Assembly: GCA_964634385.1 (NCBI GenBank)
Contig: CAZWIZ010000013.1
Coordinates: forward strand, 1-45,662
Reading direction: 5' to 3'
Source of the DNA: JAFGXW01 sp964634385
GTDB taxonomy: Bacteria > Bacillota_I > Bacilli_A > Izemoplasmatales > Izemoplasmataceae
Length of the DNA stretch: 45,662 bases
This document shows, piece by piece, positions 23,782 through 31,976 of the stretch. Within the stretch, counting starts at the first letter, position 1. Each line of letters starts with the position of its first letter. The notes beneath the pieces are model-generated. The model was given only the letters and a program-made list of their open reading frames with translations, was not told the DNA's origin and made no database searches. Position numbers and translations under genes: made by a program.

Positions 23782-24804
23782 ATGAATTTAGATAGAGATT
23801 ATATTTTAAATCTAGCAAAAGAGATTTTGCTGATTCCAAGTCCAAGTGGATTTACAAAAGAAATTACAAAAAGAATCGAAAATGAAGCTGATTTTTTTAG
23901 TTTAAATCACGTTAGAACTAAAAAAGGAAACACTATTATTACTTATCCTGGAAAAACTGCTTACACTGTTGGTTTAAGCGTTCATGTTGACACCTTAGGA
24001 GCCATGGTAAGAAGTATTTCGGCTACTGGAGAAATTAAGTTTACGACTATCGGAGGTCCAATTTGGCCAACACTTGATGGTGAATACTGTTCTATTAAAA
24101 CAAGAGATAATAGATCTTATACTGGAACATTTTTATCGACTAGTCCAGCTATTCATGTTTTTAAAGACGCTAAAACAAAACCAAGAAATCCAGAAAATAT
24201 GTATGTTAGAATTGACGAAATTGTCAAAACTAAGGAAGATGTACTAAAATTAGGAATCGAAGTTGGTAATTTTATTATTTTTGATCCAAAAACTGTAATT
24301 ACTAAAAATGGTTTTGTAAAATCTAGATTTTTAGATGATAAGATTAATGTTGCTAGTATTTTTGGATTGATTAAGTATTTAAAAGATAATAAAATAACTC
24401 CAAAATACACATTAAAATTTATTATTTCGACTTATGAAGAAGTTGGTCATGGTGCTTCGTTTATTCCAGAACTTGATGAAATGATTGCTGTTGATATGGG
24501 ATGTATTGGTGATGACTTAACCTGTACTGAATATGACGTATCAATTTGTCCCAAAGATTCAAGTGGACCATATGATTATGAATTAACAAATAAATTAGTT
24601 AAAATTGCTAAAGAGAAAAAGATTAGTCACGCTATTGATATTTATCCTTATTATAGCAGTGATGTATCTGCCGCCATTAGAGGTGGAAGTGACTTTAAAG
24701 GTGCTTTATGCGGTCCTGGAGTCCATGCTTCTCATGGTATGGAAAGAACACATATAAAAGGAATTGAAAGCACTATAGAATTATTACTAAACTATATAAT
24801 TTAA
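23782..24804 (+). CDS. M42-family metallopeptidase (second copy)
   Basis: Predicted aminopeptidase of the M42/M20-like fold, 340 aa. Ligand motifs: SVHVDTLG (His68, Asp70), LDDKINVAS (Asp185/186), YEEVGHGAS (Glu219, Glu220), AVDMGC (Asp238) and a C-terminal GVHASHGMERTH with the last His ligand. It is clearly diverged from the first M42 protein at 6070, for example CGPGVHASHGMERTH in place of PVRYLHSHTS. It lies on the opposite strand from nearly all neighbours, divergent from nadD. Confidence 0.92.
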   Translation: MNLDRDYILNLAKEILLIPSPSGFTKEITKRIENEADFFSLNHVRTKKGNTIITYPGKTAYTVGLSVHVDTLGAMVRSISATGEIKFTTIGGPIWPTLDGEYCSIKTRDNRSYTGTFLSTSPAIHVFKDAKTKPRNPENMYVRIDEIVKTKEDVLKLGIEVGNFIIFDPKTVITKNGFVKSRFLDDKINVASIFGLIKYLKDNKITPKYTLKFIISTYEEVGHGASFIPELDEMIAVDMGCIGDDLTCTEYDVSICPKDSSGPYDYELTNKLVKIAKEKKISHAIDIYPYYSSDVSAAIRGGSDFKGALCGPGVHASHGMERTHIKGIESTIELLLNYII

Positions 24805-24828
24805 ACGAGGATTTTCATCCTCGTTTTT
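24803..24828 (+). terminator. Terminator of the second M42 gene
   Basis: Arms aacgagga (24804-24811) and tcctcgtt (24818-24825) with a six-base loop and a following TTT tract. Confidence 0.9.
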
Positions 24829-24877
24829 CTTTCTAATATTTAATAATCTAAATTGTATTTTAAATATTTATTACATA

Positions 24878-24886
24878 TGATATAAT
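24878..24886 (+). promoter_or_regulatory. Extended -10 promoter of the phosphodiesterase-like gene
   Basis: TGATATAAT, 25 bases before the start codon; no good -35 box. Confidence 0.6.
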
Positions 24887-24910
24887 TTATTATTAAATGG
24901 AGGTTGAAAA

Positions 24911-26020
24911 ATGAAGATAATATACCCTGATTATAATAATTCAATTATGAATGTTTCTAATTCAATATTAAAATATTATGGAATAAATAATAAGTATCCA
25001 TCAATTAAACTTTTAGACCAAAAACTTAATAAAGGCTATAATCACATTATCTATATTTTACTTGACGGAATGGGAGTAAACATTATAAAAACTTTGCTTA
25101 ATAAAGATGATTCTTTAAGAAAATATATAGCCAGTAAAATTACGAGTGTTTTTCCACCAACAACAGTTGCGGCTACTAACGCAGTTATTTCTGGTGTACC
25201 ACCAATCGTTAATGGTCACCTTGGTTGGACTCAATATTTTGAAAAGGAAGATGTAAATTTAGTAGTCTTTCAAAATACTGATTTTTATAATAAAGATCGA
25301 CTAATTAACGAAAATTTAAGAGTAAAATATCTTTCGTACGAAAGACTAGGTCAACAAATTCATAACCAAAATCCTGATATTGCAACTCATGAATTCTTCC
25401 CTGATTTTGTAAAAAATGGTTCAGTTGATTTTAAAGAAGAAATTGAAAGAGTGTTACTTGTTACTCATAACACTGATAAAAGCTTTAATTATTTATATTG
25501 GACTCAACCGGATCTAGTAGAACATGTAACGGGTATTTATAGTAATGAAACTAAAGAAGTCATTACTAGTTTAAATAATGATTTTACTGAATTAATTGAA
25601 AATATAAATGATGATACTATTGTTATTTGTATTGCTGATCATGGGTTAATTAATGTCAAAGAATTACCCTTGTTTGATAATAAAAAATTATTATCTATGT
25701 TAAAAAGATTACCTTCCATTGAACCTAGGGCTACTAATTTTTTTGTTAAAGAAGGATTACATAAAGAATTTAAAAACTTATTCAATGAAAACTATTCTGA
25801 ATATTTTAAACTATATACCAAAAAAGAAATTCTTGATTTAGGTTTATTTGGAAAAGGAAATAAACACGAACTTATTGATATGTTTTTAGGAGATTTTCTT
25901 GCTATAGCTATTGATAATTATATGTTTAGTTTAGGAAATGGTAAAGGTTATATCGCTCATCACGCAGGAATGAGTGAAGATGAAATGATTGTACCATTAA
26001 TTATTTATTCAAAAAAATAA
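24911..26020 (+). CDS. Alkaline phosphatase superfamily / type I phosphodiesterase-like protein
   Basis: 369 aa, predicted metal-dependent phosphodiesterase or pyrophosphatase of the alkaline phosphatase fold. Metal Asp in YILLDGMGVN (near 57), nucleophile Thr in PTTVAATNAVISG, distal ligands in WTQPDLVEHVTG and IADHGLI, and a final HHAGMSEDEMIVPL. No signal peptide, so cytosolic, unlike most family members. Substrate unknown. ATG 24911 has GGAGGT. Own promoter and terminator. Confidence 0.88.
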   Translation: MKIIYPDYNNSIMNVSNSILKYYGINNKYPSIKLLDQKLNKGYNHIIYILLDGMGVNIIKTLLNKDDSLRKYIASKITSVFPPTTVAATNAVISGVPPIVNGHLGWTQYFEKEDVNLVVFQNTDFYNKDRLINENLRVKYLSYERLGQQIHNQNPDIATHEFFPDFVKNGSVDFKEEIERVLLVTHNTDKSFNYLYWTQPDLVEHVTGIYSNETKEVITSLNNDFTELIENINDDTIVICIADHGLINVKELPLFDNKKLLSMLKRLPSIEPRATNFFVKEGLHKEFKNLFNENYSEYFKLYTKKEILDLGLFGKGNKHELIDMFLGDFLAIAIDNYMFSLGNGKGYIAHHAGMSEDEMIVPLIIYSKK

Positions 26021-26046
26021 GATCTATTTTTATAGATCTTTTTTCT
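26019..26046. terminator. Bidirectional terminator
   Basis: Arms aagatctat (26019-26027) and atagatctt (26032-26040) with loop TTTT, T-rich on both sides. It ends the plus-strand phosphodiesterase gene and the minus-strand mini-protein operon. Confidence 0.9.
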
Positions 26047-26051
26047 AGCAA

Positions 26052-26447
26052 TTATCCTATTAATAAGTATGAAGTAATAAAATTTAATATGTACTCTCTT
26101 AAAAAATAACCAATCAGAAATGAACAACTATTAATTATAACTGCTATTATGATTAATTCTTTTTTATTATACTTTTTATTGAAAACAAAATACAATATCC
26201 TAAATTCTACATAAGCAACCATACACTCTAACAAAACTAATAAATATAAAGGAATATATTTATTAGTTACAAAAACATATATAGAAATTAAAATATTTAA
26301 TACTGGATTAGTTATAACACTTCCTAATGCTACAACTAATAAGAAATTTTTCTTTTTATACCCAATTATAATTGTAACAGTAACTTCAATAATAATTGTT
26401 AATACTAAATAACTTACAAGTATTATAACCTCATTAAGCATTAACAT
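26052..26447 (-). CDS. Small four-helix membrane protein
   Basis: Not recognised. 131 aa, almost entirely hydrophobic, with about four transmembrane helices (near 5-28, 35-60, 64-90, 100-125) and basic loops (GYKKKN; NKKYNKKE), implying those loops are cytoplasmic. Two possible starts, ATG 26447 and ATG 26441; I keep the first. It overlaps the 70-aa gene by 14 bases and ends the MFS/mini-protein operon. Confidence 0.65.
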   Translation of the reverse strand: MLMLNEVIILVSYLVLTIIIEVTVTIIIGYKKKNFLLVVALGSVITNPVLNILISIYVFVTNKYIPLYLLVLLECMVAYVEFRILYFVFNKKYNKKELIIIAVIINSCSFLIGYFLREYILNFITSYLLIG

Positions 26448-26646
26448 TTAATTTCACTCTTTTAATTAAGAAAATTGTTGATAAAATCAATAATACTATT
26501 CCAACAATTATTAAAGCCAAAAATATCTTGTTTGGTTCTTCTTCTAAATGATATATTCCTTCAAGTGTAATAGTACCTGGATCATCAGTATCTCCTCTTG
26601 GAATTGGAATAGTTGAAACATCTAAAAATTTTAAAAATAAAACCAT
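26434..26646 (-). CDS. 70-aa single-span membrane protein
   Basis: Not recognised. The N-terminal ~38 residues are acidic with PRGDTDDPGTITLEG; then comes one strong helix (about 39-61) and a basic KRVK tail, predicting N-outside, C-inside. A good GGGAGGGG site precedes the ATG. Overlap with the downstream gene indicates coupled translation. Confidence 0.65.
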   Translation of the reverse strand: MVLFLKFLDVSTIPIPRGDTDDPGTITLEGIYHLEEEPNKIFLALIIVGIVLLILSTIFLIKRVKLNVNA

Positions 26647-26659
26647 TTAATACCCCTCC

Positions 26660-26824
26660 CTATAGTTCATCATCAATGTTTACATTCTTTTTTATTTTTG
26701 CAATTAATTTAATTGCTAAAAAAAGTAATAACCCTATAGCTACAATAATTACTACTAGCCCTAAAAGTGCACCGAAAATTACTGGTCCTACTGCGACATC
26801 AAGCATATCCATCAATAAATTCAT
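26660..26824 (-). CDS. 54-aa single-span membrane protein
   Basis: A short gene running from ATG 26824 to a TAG at 26660. It has a GGGAG site six bases upstream, which overlaps the end of the MFS gene. The product is one glycine-containing hydrophobic helix (about 13-41, GPVIFGALLGLVVIIVAIGL), then KKNVNIDDEL. It resembles the 70-aa neighbour in size and topology but not sequence. One base separates it from the MFS stop, so it is co-translated. Confidence 0.65.
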   Translation of the reverse strand: MNLLMDMLDVAVGPVIFGALLGLVVIIVAIGLLLFLAIKLIAKIKKNVNIDDEL

Positions 26825-26825
26825 A

Positions 26826-27863
26826 TCAACACTCCCTCAATTTATTATTTTTTTCATCTAATGACACAACTCGGTATAAAATATATGATCCTAATACAAC
26901 CAAAATTAAAATAGTACTATAATACGTAAACCCAAAACTAATTGAAATACCTAATGCTTTCGGTAAAAAAGCAATTACTAAAGTTAACGTTGTAAGTCCA
27001 AAAGCAAATCCTTTATACTTTCCTAAATTATCAATTATTAAAAATAATGTGATTGCCATTGTAAAATTAAAAAATAAGGCTCCAATCAATCCTGCAATCG
27101 ACCAATAATAACCTAACAACAATAATGGTGCTGAAACTATTAATCCAAAAATACCAACTTCTTTAAATCCGAATTTATCTCCTAAAATACCTCCGAAAAA
27201 TTTACCAAGGAAAATAGCAGCAACAAGTAAAATATCATAAACGGTATTATCTTTCCAAGTAAACATTAACATTGATCCAATAAAACCTCTTATTGCTACA
27301 ATTAATAAAATCAATATTATTATTTTTACAAAATTTTGATTAATTTTTTTATATTCGCTTTTTAGTTCGAACCCTCTAAATATAATAAAAATTAAAACAA
27401 TTACAATAATTCCAATAACAGCTATTACATATTCATATGAAAATGCTCTACTTGCTAAAAAGATTCCTAAAAATACTCCAATAACACCAGGAGCTACAAA
27501 TATCCCGGCAGGAGCTGCTTTATTTGGGTAAAGATTAACTGATATTACCCCACCACCAATATGATACATAGCATTTCCTACAGTTGATATTATTATCGCA
27601 ACTATTCCGACATCTTTTATAAATATAGCTACAATAGGTAATATACTTCCTATGATAACAAAATGTAAATATTTATTTTTAGTATCTGCGAAATACCCAA
27701 AAAATGGTTGTAACCCAAAAGCTATAACATTATAAATTATAAAGAAAAAAGCTATATATTTAAAATCGTAATCATTAAATTGTTTATTTATAAGGTAAAT
27801 ACCTTCTAAATCAATCAATAAATGCCCTATTGAAAGCACTGTTATCTTTATTATTTTATTCAT
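26826..27863 (-). CDS. MFS-like transporter (short form)
   Basis: Integral membrane protein, 345 aa, 10-12 predicted helices with the two-bundle rhythm of the major facilitator superfamily; the loop 2-3 region GYFADTKNKY is a degenerate MFS motif A. Shorter than the typical ~400 aa. Substrate unknown. It heads a tight run with three small membrane proteins (54, 70 and 131 aa). ATG follows GGGGAG. Confidence 0.75.
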   Translation of the reverse strand: MNKIIKITVLSIGHLLIDLEGIYLINKQFNDYDFKYIAFFFIIYNVIAFGLQPFFGYFADTKNKYLHFVIIGSILPIVAIFIKDVGIVAIIISTVGNAMYHIGGGVISVNLYPNKAAPAGIFVAPGVIGVFLGIFLASRAFSYEYVIAVIGIIVIVLIFIIFRGFELKSEYKKINQNFVKIIILILLIVAIRGFIGSMLMFTWKDNTVYDILLVAAIFLGKFFGGILGDKFGFKEVGIFGLIVSAPLLLLGYYWSIAGLIGALFFNFTMAITLFLIIDNLGKYKGFAFGLTTLTLVIAFLPKALGISISFGFTYYSTILILVVLGSYILYRVVSLDEKNNKLREC

Positions 27864-27898
27864 AACTTTTGTTCTCCCCTAATATATAATTATAAATT

Positions 27899-28831
27899 TC
27901 ATTCTTTATTTTTATTATTTGTTTTTTTTGTTTTTTTAAATGGTTTCATAAAAATACTAGATATGCCTTTAGGAAAAACAGCTAATCCGTCTTTTACAAT
28001 AATAGGCATCATTTTTAATGATTCTATATAAGCCATTCTTCTAATTTCTTTTTTTGATAACAATTTATTGTCATTAAATAAATAACTTCTTGTAACAACT
28101 CCTACACGACATGTTAACATTCCATTAGCAATTCCACTAATAATTGAAGATGATAGTGTTTTAATAAATGGTAAATCCGTCATTGTTTCACTAATTTTAT
28201 TTGGAAGTAATTCACTAATTTCAACATCATCTAATCCCTCAGCAATTAAACTAGTAACAAGTACATTTAAACTTAGTTTAGCTAAATTAGGATATGTTGG
28301 TCTAAACCCAGATAATGCAACAATTTCTTTAATCATTTTTAGATTTACAGCAACAACACTTAACATATCTAAATTACCATTTTGAGATAAAGCAGTTGAT
28401 ACTAATACTGTCGTTGAGTTTTTAATTATCAATTTATTAATCTCTTCCTTAATCGTTGTATTAAAAACAACAGTTAAAGTATTTTTTAATTTTTCCTTAC
28501 TTCTCATACTGTTTTTTAACTTAGCCTTATCATCGTCTGTTAAATAATTATTTTTAATTAGTATTTTTGCAGCGTCTTTATAAATTTTAAAACGTTTATT
28601 ATCATCTAAAATAGCTTCAATACTAAACGTTGGTGCGAGAGTAATTACTCTTACTGGATTAACAACTAAAACAAACACTAAAATAACCGCAAGGCCATAA
28701 AATCCATATTCAATATAAGGATGGATTCCTCTTAATCTTTCACCAACACTAATAATATTGCTTAATAATATAAATCCAAAAAGCAAAACCACACCTATTC
28801 CTATCAATACCCAAAACCGTTTCTTTTGCAC
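27899..28831 (-). CDS. DUF697/YcjF-like membrane protein
   Basis: 310 aa with two N-terminal helices (about 8-25, 40-62), a charged helical middle (about 75-130) and a C-terminal domain carrying STTVLVSTALSQNGNLDMLSV, the pattern of DUF697 (YcjF-type) proteins, whose function is unclear. C-terminus very basic (KPFKKTKKTNNKNK). The start is GTG 28831 after AGAGGTGAG. A TGATAGAAT extended -10 box lies upstream. The MFS operon follows after 35 bases. Confidence 0.75.
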   Translation of the reverse strand: MQKKRFWVLIGIGVVLLFGFILLSNIISVGERLRGIHPYIEYGFYGLAVILVFVLVVNPVRVITLAPTFSIEAILDDNKRFKIYKDAAKILIKNNYLTDDDKAKLKNSMRSKEKLKNTLTVVFNTTIKEEINKLIIKNSTTVLVSTALSQNGNLDMLSVVAVNLKMIKEIVALSGFRPTYPNLAKLSLNVLVTSLIAEGLDDVEISELLPNKISETMTDLPFIKTLSSSIISGIANGMLTCRVGVVTRSYLFNDNKLLSKKEIRRMAYIESLKMMPIIVKDGLAVFPKGISSIFMKPFKKTKKTNNKNKE

Positions 28832-28890
28832 AATCTCACCTCTTTTTCATTCTATCACATTTTTAATGGTTTATATATAAAGATAAAGAA

Positions 28891-28918
28891 AACATCAATC
28901 GTTTAATTGATGTTTTTT
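28891..28918 (-). terminator. Terminator of the ntdP-175 aa pair
   Basis: Arms aacatcaat (28891-28899) and attgatgtt (28906-28914) with loop cgttta; T-rich on the minus side. Confidence 0.85.
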
Positions 28919-28940
28919 CTAAAATACATACTATTATTTT

Positions 28941-29468
28941 TTAATTTTCTTTTTGACTACTTTTTTTAGGGATCATTTTATAAATAATATAGATATTGTA
29001 AAACATATAGATTGTAATAAATAAATAACTAAAATTAAAAACAATAATCCTAACATCAGTTAAACGATAAAAATTACTATGGAAAATACTATGACTTATT
29101 TCTCCATTTACAATTTTAGGAATTTGTAAATGATATGCTAGTTGAGAAAGAAGTAATAAAAAACTTAAAATCATATTATAAAAAGCTCCTTCAGCAAGTA
29201 ATCCTTTTACTTTAGTACCTACTAAAGTAAAAACAAATACTCCTAAATTAATTAAGAAAATCACAAAAAAGACAATAATTATAGAATTAAACACTTCTAC
29301 TGTTTCATTTGGCATTACATTAAATTTCAAAGAAAAGAATGTTTTAGTAATATCTCCATTCATACCTTTAGGAAATTGTTTTAAATACAAAAATAAACTT
29401 AGAAAAGCTCCCATCGCGATAACTACACACATTTTATAATAAGTGCTCATCAAATTCTCTTTATTCAT
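28941..29468 (-). CDS. Four-helix membrane protein, unknown
   Basis: Not recognised. 175 aa; predicted helices near 10-28, 60-82, 90-115 and 140-163, with extracytoplasmic stretches after the first (KQFPKGMNGDITKTFF) and third (QIPKIVNGEISHSIFH) that resemble one another, suggesting an internal duplication. Basic tail KKSSQK. Its ATG overlaps the Ntdp stop as ATGA, so it is coupled to that gene; GGAGG site present. Confidence 0.65.
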   Translation of the reverse strand: MNKENLMSTYYKMCVVIAMGAFLSLFLYLKQFPKGMNGDITKTFFSLKFNVMPNETVEVFNSIIIVFFVIFLINLGVFVFTLVGTKVKGLLAEGAFYNMILSFLLLLSQLAYHLQIPKIVNGEISHSIFHSNFYRLTDVRIIVFNFSYLFITIYMFYNIYIIYKMIPKKSSQKEN

Positions 29469-29995
29469 TTCGAACCTCCATTACTATATTTTTCATACCA
29501 ATTCATTACAACTTCACTATTAAATGGTCCTTCAGTATTTTTAATCATTTCGATTAACTCAAGTAGCTCTTTTTCTAGTATCTTTTTTAATTTATCTGAA
29601 TAGCCCATTTTCACTTGATGCTTATTGTATTCATTACGATCTAATATCGTAAAACTTAAATCACATAATACCTTAACATCTAAATCATAATCAATATATT
29701 TAAGCGCTTCATCATCAACAAGATATGGTGATGCAATATTACAATAATAAGCAACTCCATCTTTTTTAATAATACCAATAATATTATACCATTTATCTTT
29801 AAAAAACCATGTTACTGAAGGTTCTCTAGTATGCCAAAATCGTCCATTCGCTTCAATAACCTTTGTTCTTCTATTAGCGACAATAGTTACTTTGTCATCA
29901 GAAAACAAAACAGTTGCTTTTTCCCATATTCGATGTAAAAATTGATTATGTTTATAACTTTGAATTTGAATATCTTGATTTACCATAGGAATCAT
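29465..29995 (-). CDS. ntdP: Nucleoside di-/triphosphatase Ntdp (DUF402)
   Basis: Close in pattern and length (176 aa) to B. subtilis YgaC and staphylococcal Ntdp, cytosolic Mg/Mn-dependent hydrolases of nucleoside tri- and diphosphates. Family hallmarks seen: IQSYKHNQFLHRIWE, GRFWHTREPSVTWFF, YYCNIASPYLVDDEALKYIDYDLDVKV and FNSEVVMNWYEKY. I start at ATG 29995, nine bases after AGAGGA; the ATG at 30013 would be at the predicted transcript end with no ribosome binding site. Confidence 0.92.
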   Translation of the reverse strand: MIPMVNQDIQIQSYKHNQFLHRIWEKATVLFSDDKVTIVANRRTKVIEANGRFWHTREPSVTWFFKDKWYNIIGIIKKDGVAYYCNIASPYLVDDEALKYIDYDLDVKVLCDLSFTILDRNEYNKHQVKMGYSDKLKKILEKELLELIEMIKNTEGPFNSEVVMNWYEKYSNGGSK

Positions 29996-30017
29996 TTTAT
30001 CATTTCCTCTCATAATA

Positions 30018-30026
30018 ATTATATCA
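30018..30026 (-). promoter_or_regulatory. Extended -10 promoter of ntdP
   Basis: TGATATAAT, with transcription start predicted at about 30011-30013. Confidence 0.6.
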
Positions 30027-30049
30027 ATTTATTATTATTAAAGATAGTA

Positions 30050-30562
30050 TTATTTTAATAACCAATCTTTTCCTTTTAGACTATCTGGTTCATAATTAAA
30101 CAGCCCAATATACCCTTGTTGTCTAAGCACTTCATACGCTAATATTGCAACAGTATTACTAAGATTTAAACTTCTTACTTTGTCACTCATTGGCAATCTC
30201 AAACAACGATCTAATTGATTTTTTAATATTTCTTTTGGCATCCCACTACTTTCACTTCCGAAAATTAGATAAATATCTTTATTTGTAATATTATAATTTA
30301 TTACATCAGGAGTTTTTTGTCCATATCTTGTAATAAAATAAAACTCTCCCTTATTTTCTTTTAAAAAATGTTCATAATCTTTATATACTTTATACTCAAC
30401 GTACTCTAAATAATTAGCAGCACTTCTTTTAACATATTTTGTATCTAAACTAAATCCTAATGGTTCAATTAAATGAAGGACCATATTAGTTGCGGCACAA
30501 GTTCTCATTATATTCCCAGTATTTTGGGGAATTTCCGGATGATATAAGACTATATGATTCAT
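30050..30562 (-). CDS. trmL: tRNA (cytidine34-2'-O)-methyltransferase
   Basis: SPOUT-class methyltransferase modifying the wobble base of tRNA-Leu. 170 aa. NHIVLYHPEIPQNTGNIMRTC at the N-terminus; knot motifs FGSESSGMP and RCLRLPMSDKVRSLNLSNTVAI. Starts at ATG 30562, five bases after the queG stop, forming a tRNA wobble-modification pair. Confidence 0.96.
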   Translation of the reverse strand: MNHIVLYHPEIPQNTGNIMRTCAATNMVLHLIEPLGFSLDTKYVKRSAANYLEYVEYKVYKDYEHFLKENKGEFYFITRYGQKTPDVINYNITNKDIYLIFGSESSGMPKEILKNQLDRCLRLPMSDKVRSLNLSNTVAILAYEVLRQQGYIGLFNYEPDSLKGKDWLLK

Positions 30563-30567
30563 AAAAC

Positions 30568-31527
30568 TCACTCACTTTCTAACATTTTTAAAACTTTAGT
30601 TGCTGTTTCATTATACCATAAAACATCTTTATATTTGTTAATACTTTTCTTAATATCAGGAATCGCTTTTAGTATTTTTTGATTTCCAATGGCGCAAACA
30701 GCATTTCGTTTTAATACTAACGGTCCAGTCCAACTACATGCATTCATTCCATATTTTTCATTAAATTCTTTATTAGAAATATTAAGAAGTTTTATTAGAT
30801 CAACATTTTCAATTCCAGAAGGTTCATATTCTATATGTTTATGAAAATCTATTCCAGTGTTTTTTGGGCAAACTTGTTGACAAATATCACATCCATATAT
30901 TACTTTTTCAAAATATGATATTTCTTTTTCATTCAAAACGTTTTTTTCTTGACTAATATTAGAAATACATAATTCTCTATTAAATCCGTTATCTAAGGCA
31001 TTACTTGGACAAGCATCAATACATAACCTACATTCCCCACAATCATCTACAATTTGAAGATTTCTACTAATTTCAATATCAATATCAATTAAAATAGTGG
31101 CTAAATTCAAATAACTTCCATATTTTTTATTAATTAATAATTGGTTTTTCCCGATATATCCTAAATTCGCTAATACAGCTGCTTGTTTTTCATAAATATC
31201 TGATACGTCAACACTAAAATGCGTCTTAATATTTAGTTTATCAAATTCCTTTTCAATTTGTTTGAATATATTTTTAAAAACAATATGGTAATCTGTATTA
31301 TAAGAATATCTTGACAAAAGTCCATAACCATTTCCTTTATATTCAACTGTTTTACTAGGATAACATAATCCTAATACAATTATTGTTTTATATTTTTCAA
31401 AATCAGTAATACGGATAAAAGAATCAACTTTACCATAAGAAGTTCTATTTTCAAGATATTCATCTATTTTAACAAATCCAAATGTATCAACATATTTTTC
31501 TAAAATCTTTGATATTGTTTCTTTCAT
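30568..31527 (-). CDS. queG: Epoxyqueuosine reductase
   Basis: Last step of queuosine synthesis on tRNA, cobalamin- and Fe-S-dependent. Two [4Fe-4S] motifs are visible: CGECRLCIDACPSNAL and CDICQQVCPKN. The N-terminal half has the corrinoid-binding fold (GLLSRYSYNTDYHIV). At 319 aa it lacks most of the C-terminal HEAT region of longer QueG proteins such as B. subtilis (~386), keeping only KRNAVCAIGN. ATG 31527 follows GGGTGAT. It requires a cobalamin source, which the window does not show. Confidence 0.95.
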   Translation of the reverse strand: MKETISKILEKYVDTFGFVKIDEYLENRTSYGKVDSFIRITDFEKYKTIIVLGLCYPSKTVEYKGNGYGLLSRYSYNTDYHIVFKNIFKQIEKEFDKLNIKTHFSVDVSDIYEKQAAVLANLGYIGKNQLLINKKYGSYLNLATILIDIDIEISRNLQIVDDCGECRLCIDACPSNALDNGFNRELCISNISQEKNVLNEKEISYFEKVIYGCDICQQVCPKNTGIDFHKHIEYEPSGIENVDLIKLLNISNKEFNEKYGMNACSWTGPLVLKRNAVCAIGNQKILKAIPDIKKSINKYKDVLWYNETATKVLKMLESE

Positions 31528-31544
31528 AAATATCACCCATATAT

Positions 31545-31573
31545 AATATAATATTTCTAAAGCTTATTGTCAA
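31545..31573 (-). promoter_or_regulatory. Promoter of queG-trmL
   Basis: TTGACA (31568-31573), 17 bases, TATATT (31545-31550). The -35 box overlaps one arm of the inverted repeat at 31571-31615. Confidence 0.8.
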
Positions 31574-31615
31574 AATAATCATTTATAGTAATTTTTATAC
31601 AAAGTGATTATTTTG
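31571..31615. promoter_or_regulatory. Inverted repeat in the queG/xre divergent region
   Basis: Perfect 11-bp arms caaaataatca (31571-31581) and tgattattttg (31605-31615) with centres 34 bp apart, about three helical turns. One arm overlaps the queG -35 box. A plausible two-site operator for the divergent Xre regulator. Confidence 0.5.
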
Positions 31616-31680
31616 TTCTCATTATGTTACATTTGCCACTTTTCATATACTTTTTTGCTACAATATAAACGGTGATAAAT

Positions 31681-31965
31681 ATGAAAACATTAGGTGAAAG
31701 ATTAAAAGAAATTAGAGAACTTAGAAATTTTCCTCAAAAACAAGTCGCAGACTTTTTAGGACTTCGAAGACCAAATTATTCTAAAATTGAAAACAACCAT
31801 CAAAATATGAATCATAAACAATTAAAACTATTTTGTGAATTTTGTGATGTAAGTGCTGATTACTTGTTGGGAATTACTAGTAATAATAAAAAAACATTTT
31901 CATTAGATTCTCTCAAAGAAATTGAAAAAAACTTAGAATATATAAAAGACGTTATTAACCAATAG
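31681..31965 (+). CDS. Small Xre/Cro-type DNA-binding regulator
   Basis: 94 aa; a lambda-repressor HTH fills residues 3-60: LGERLKEIRELRNFPQKQVADFLGLRRPNYSKIENNHQNM, ending with the family marker VSADYLLGI. The C-terminal ~30 residues look helical. Start ATG 31681 has GGTGAT; the frame opens at GTG 31672. Divergent from queG and convergent, overlapping by 11 bases, with nfo. Target probably itself and perhaps queG-trmL through the inverted repeat. Confidence 0.88.
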   Translation: MKTLGERLKEIRELRNFPQKQVADFLGLRRPNYSKIENNHQNMNHKQLKLFCEFCDVSADYLLGITSNNKKTFSLDSLKEIEKNLEYIKDVINQ

Positions 31966-31976
31966 CGTCTTTTTTT
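31944..31976. terminator. Bidirectional terminator between xre-like gene and nfo
   Basis: Stem AAAAGACGTTATT with AATAGCGTCTTTT around loop aacc, T-rich on both sides, located within the overlapping ends of the two convergent genes. Confidence 0.8.
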
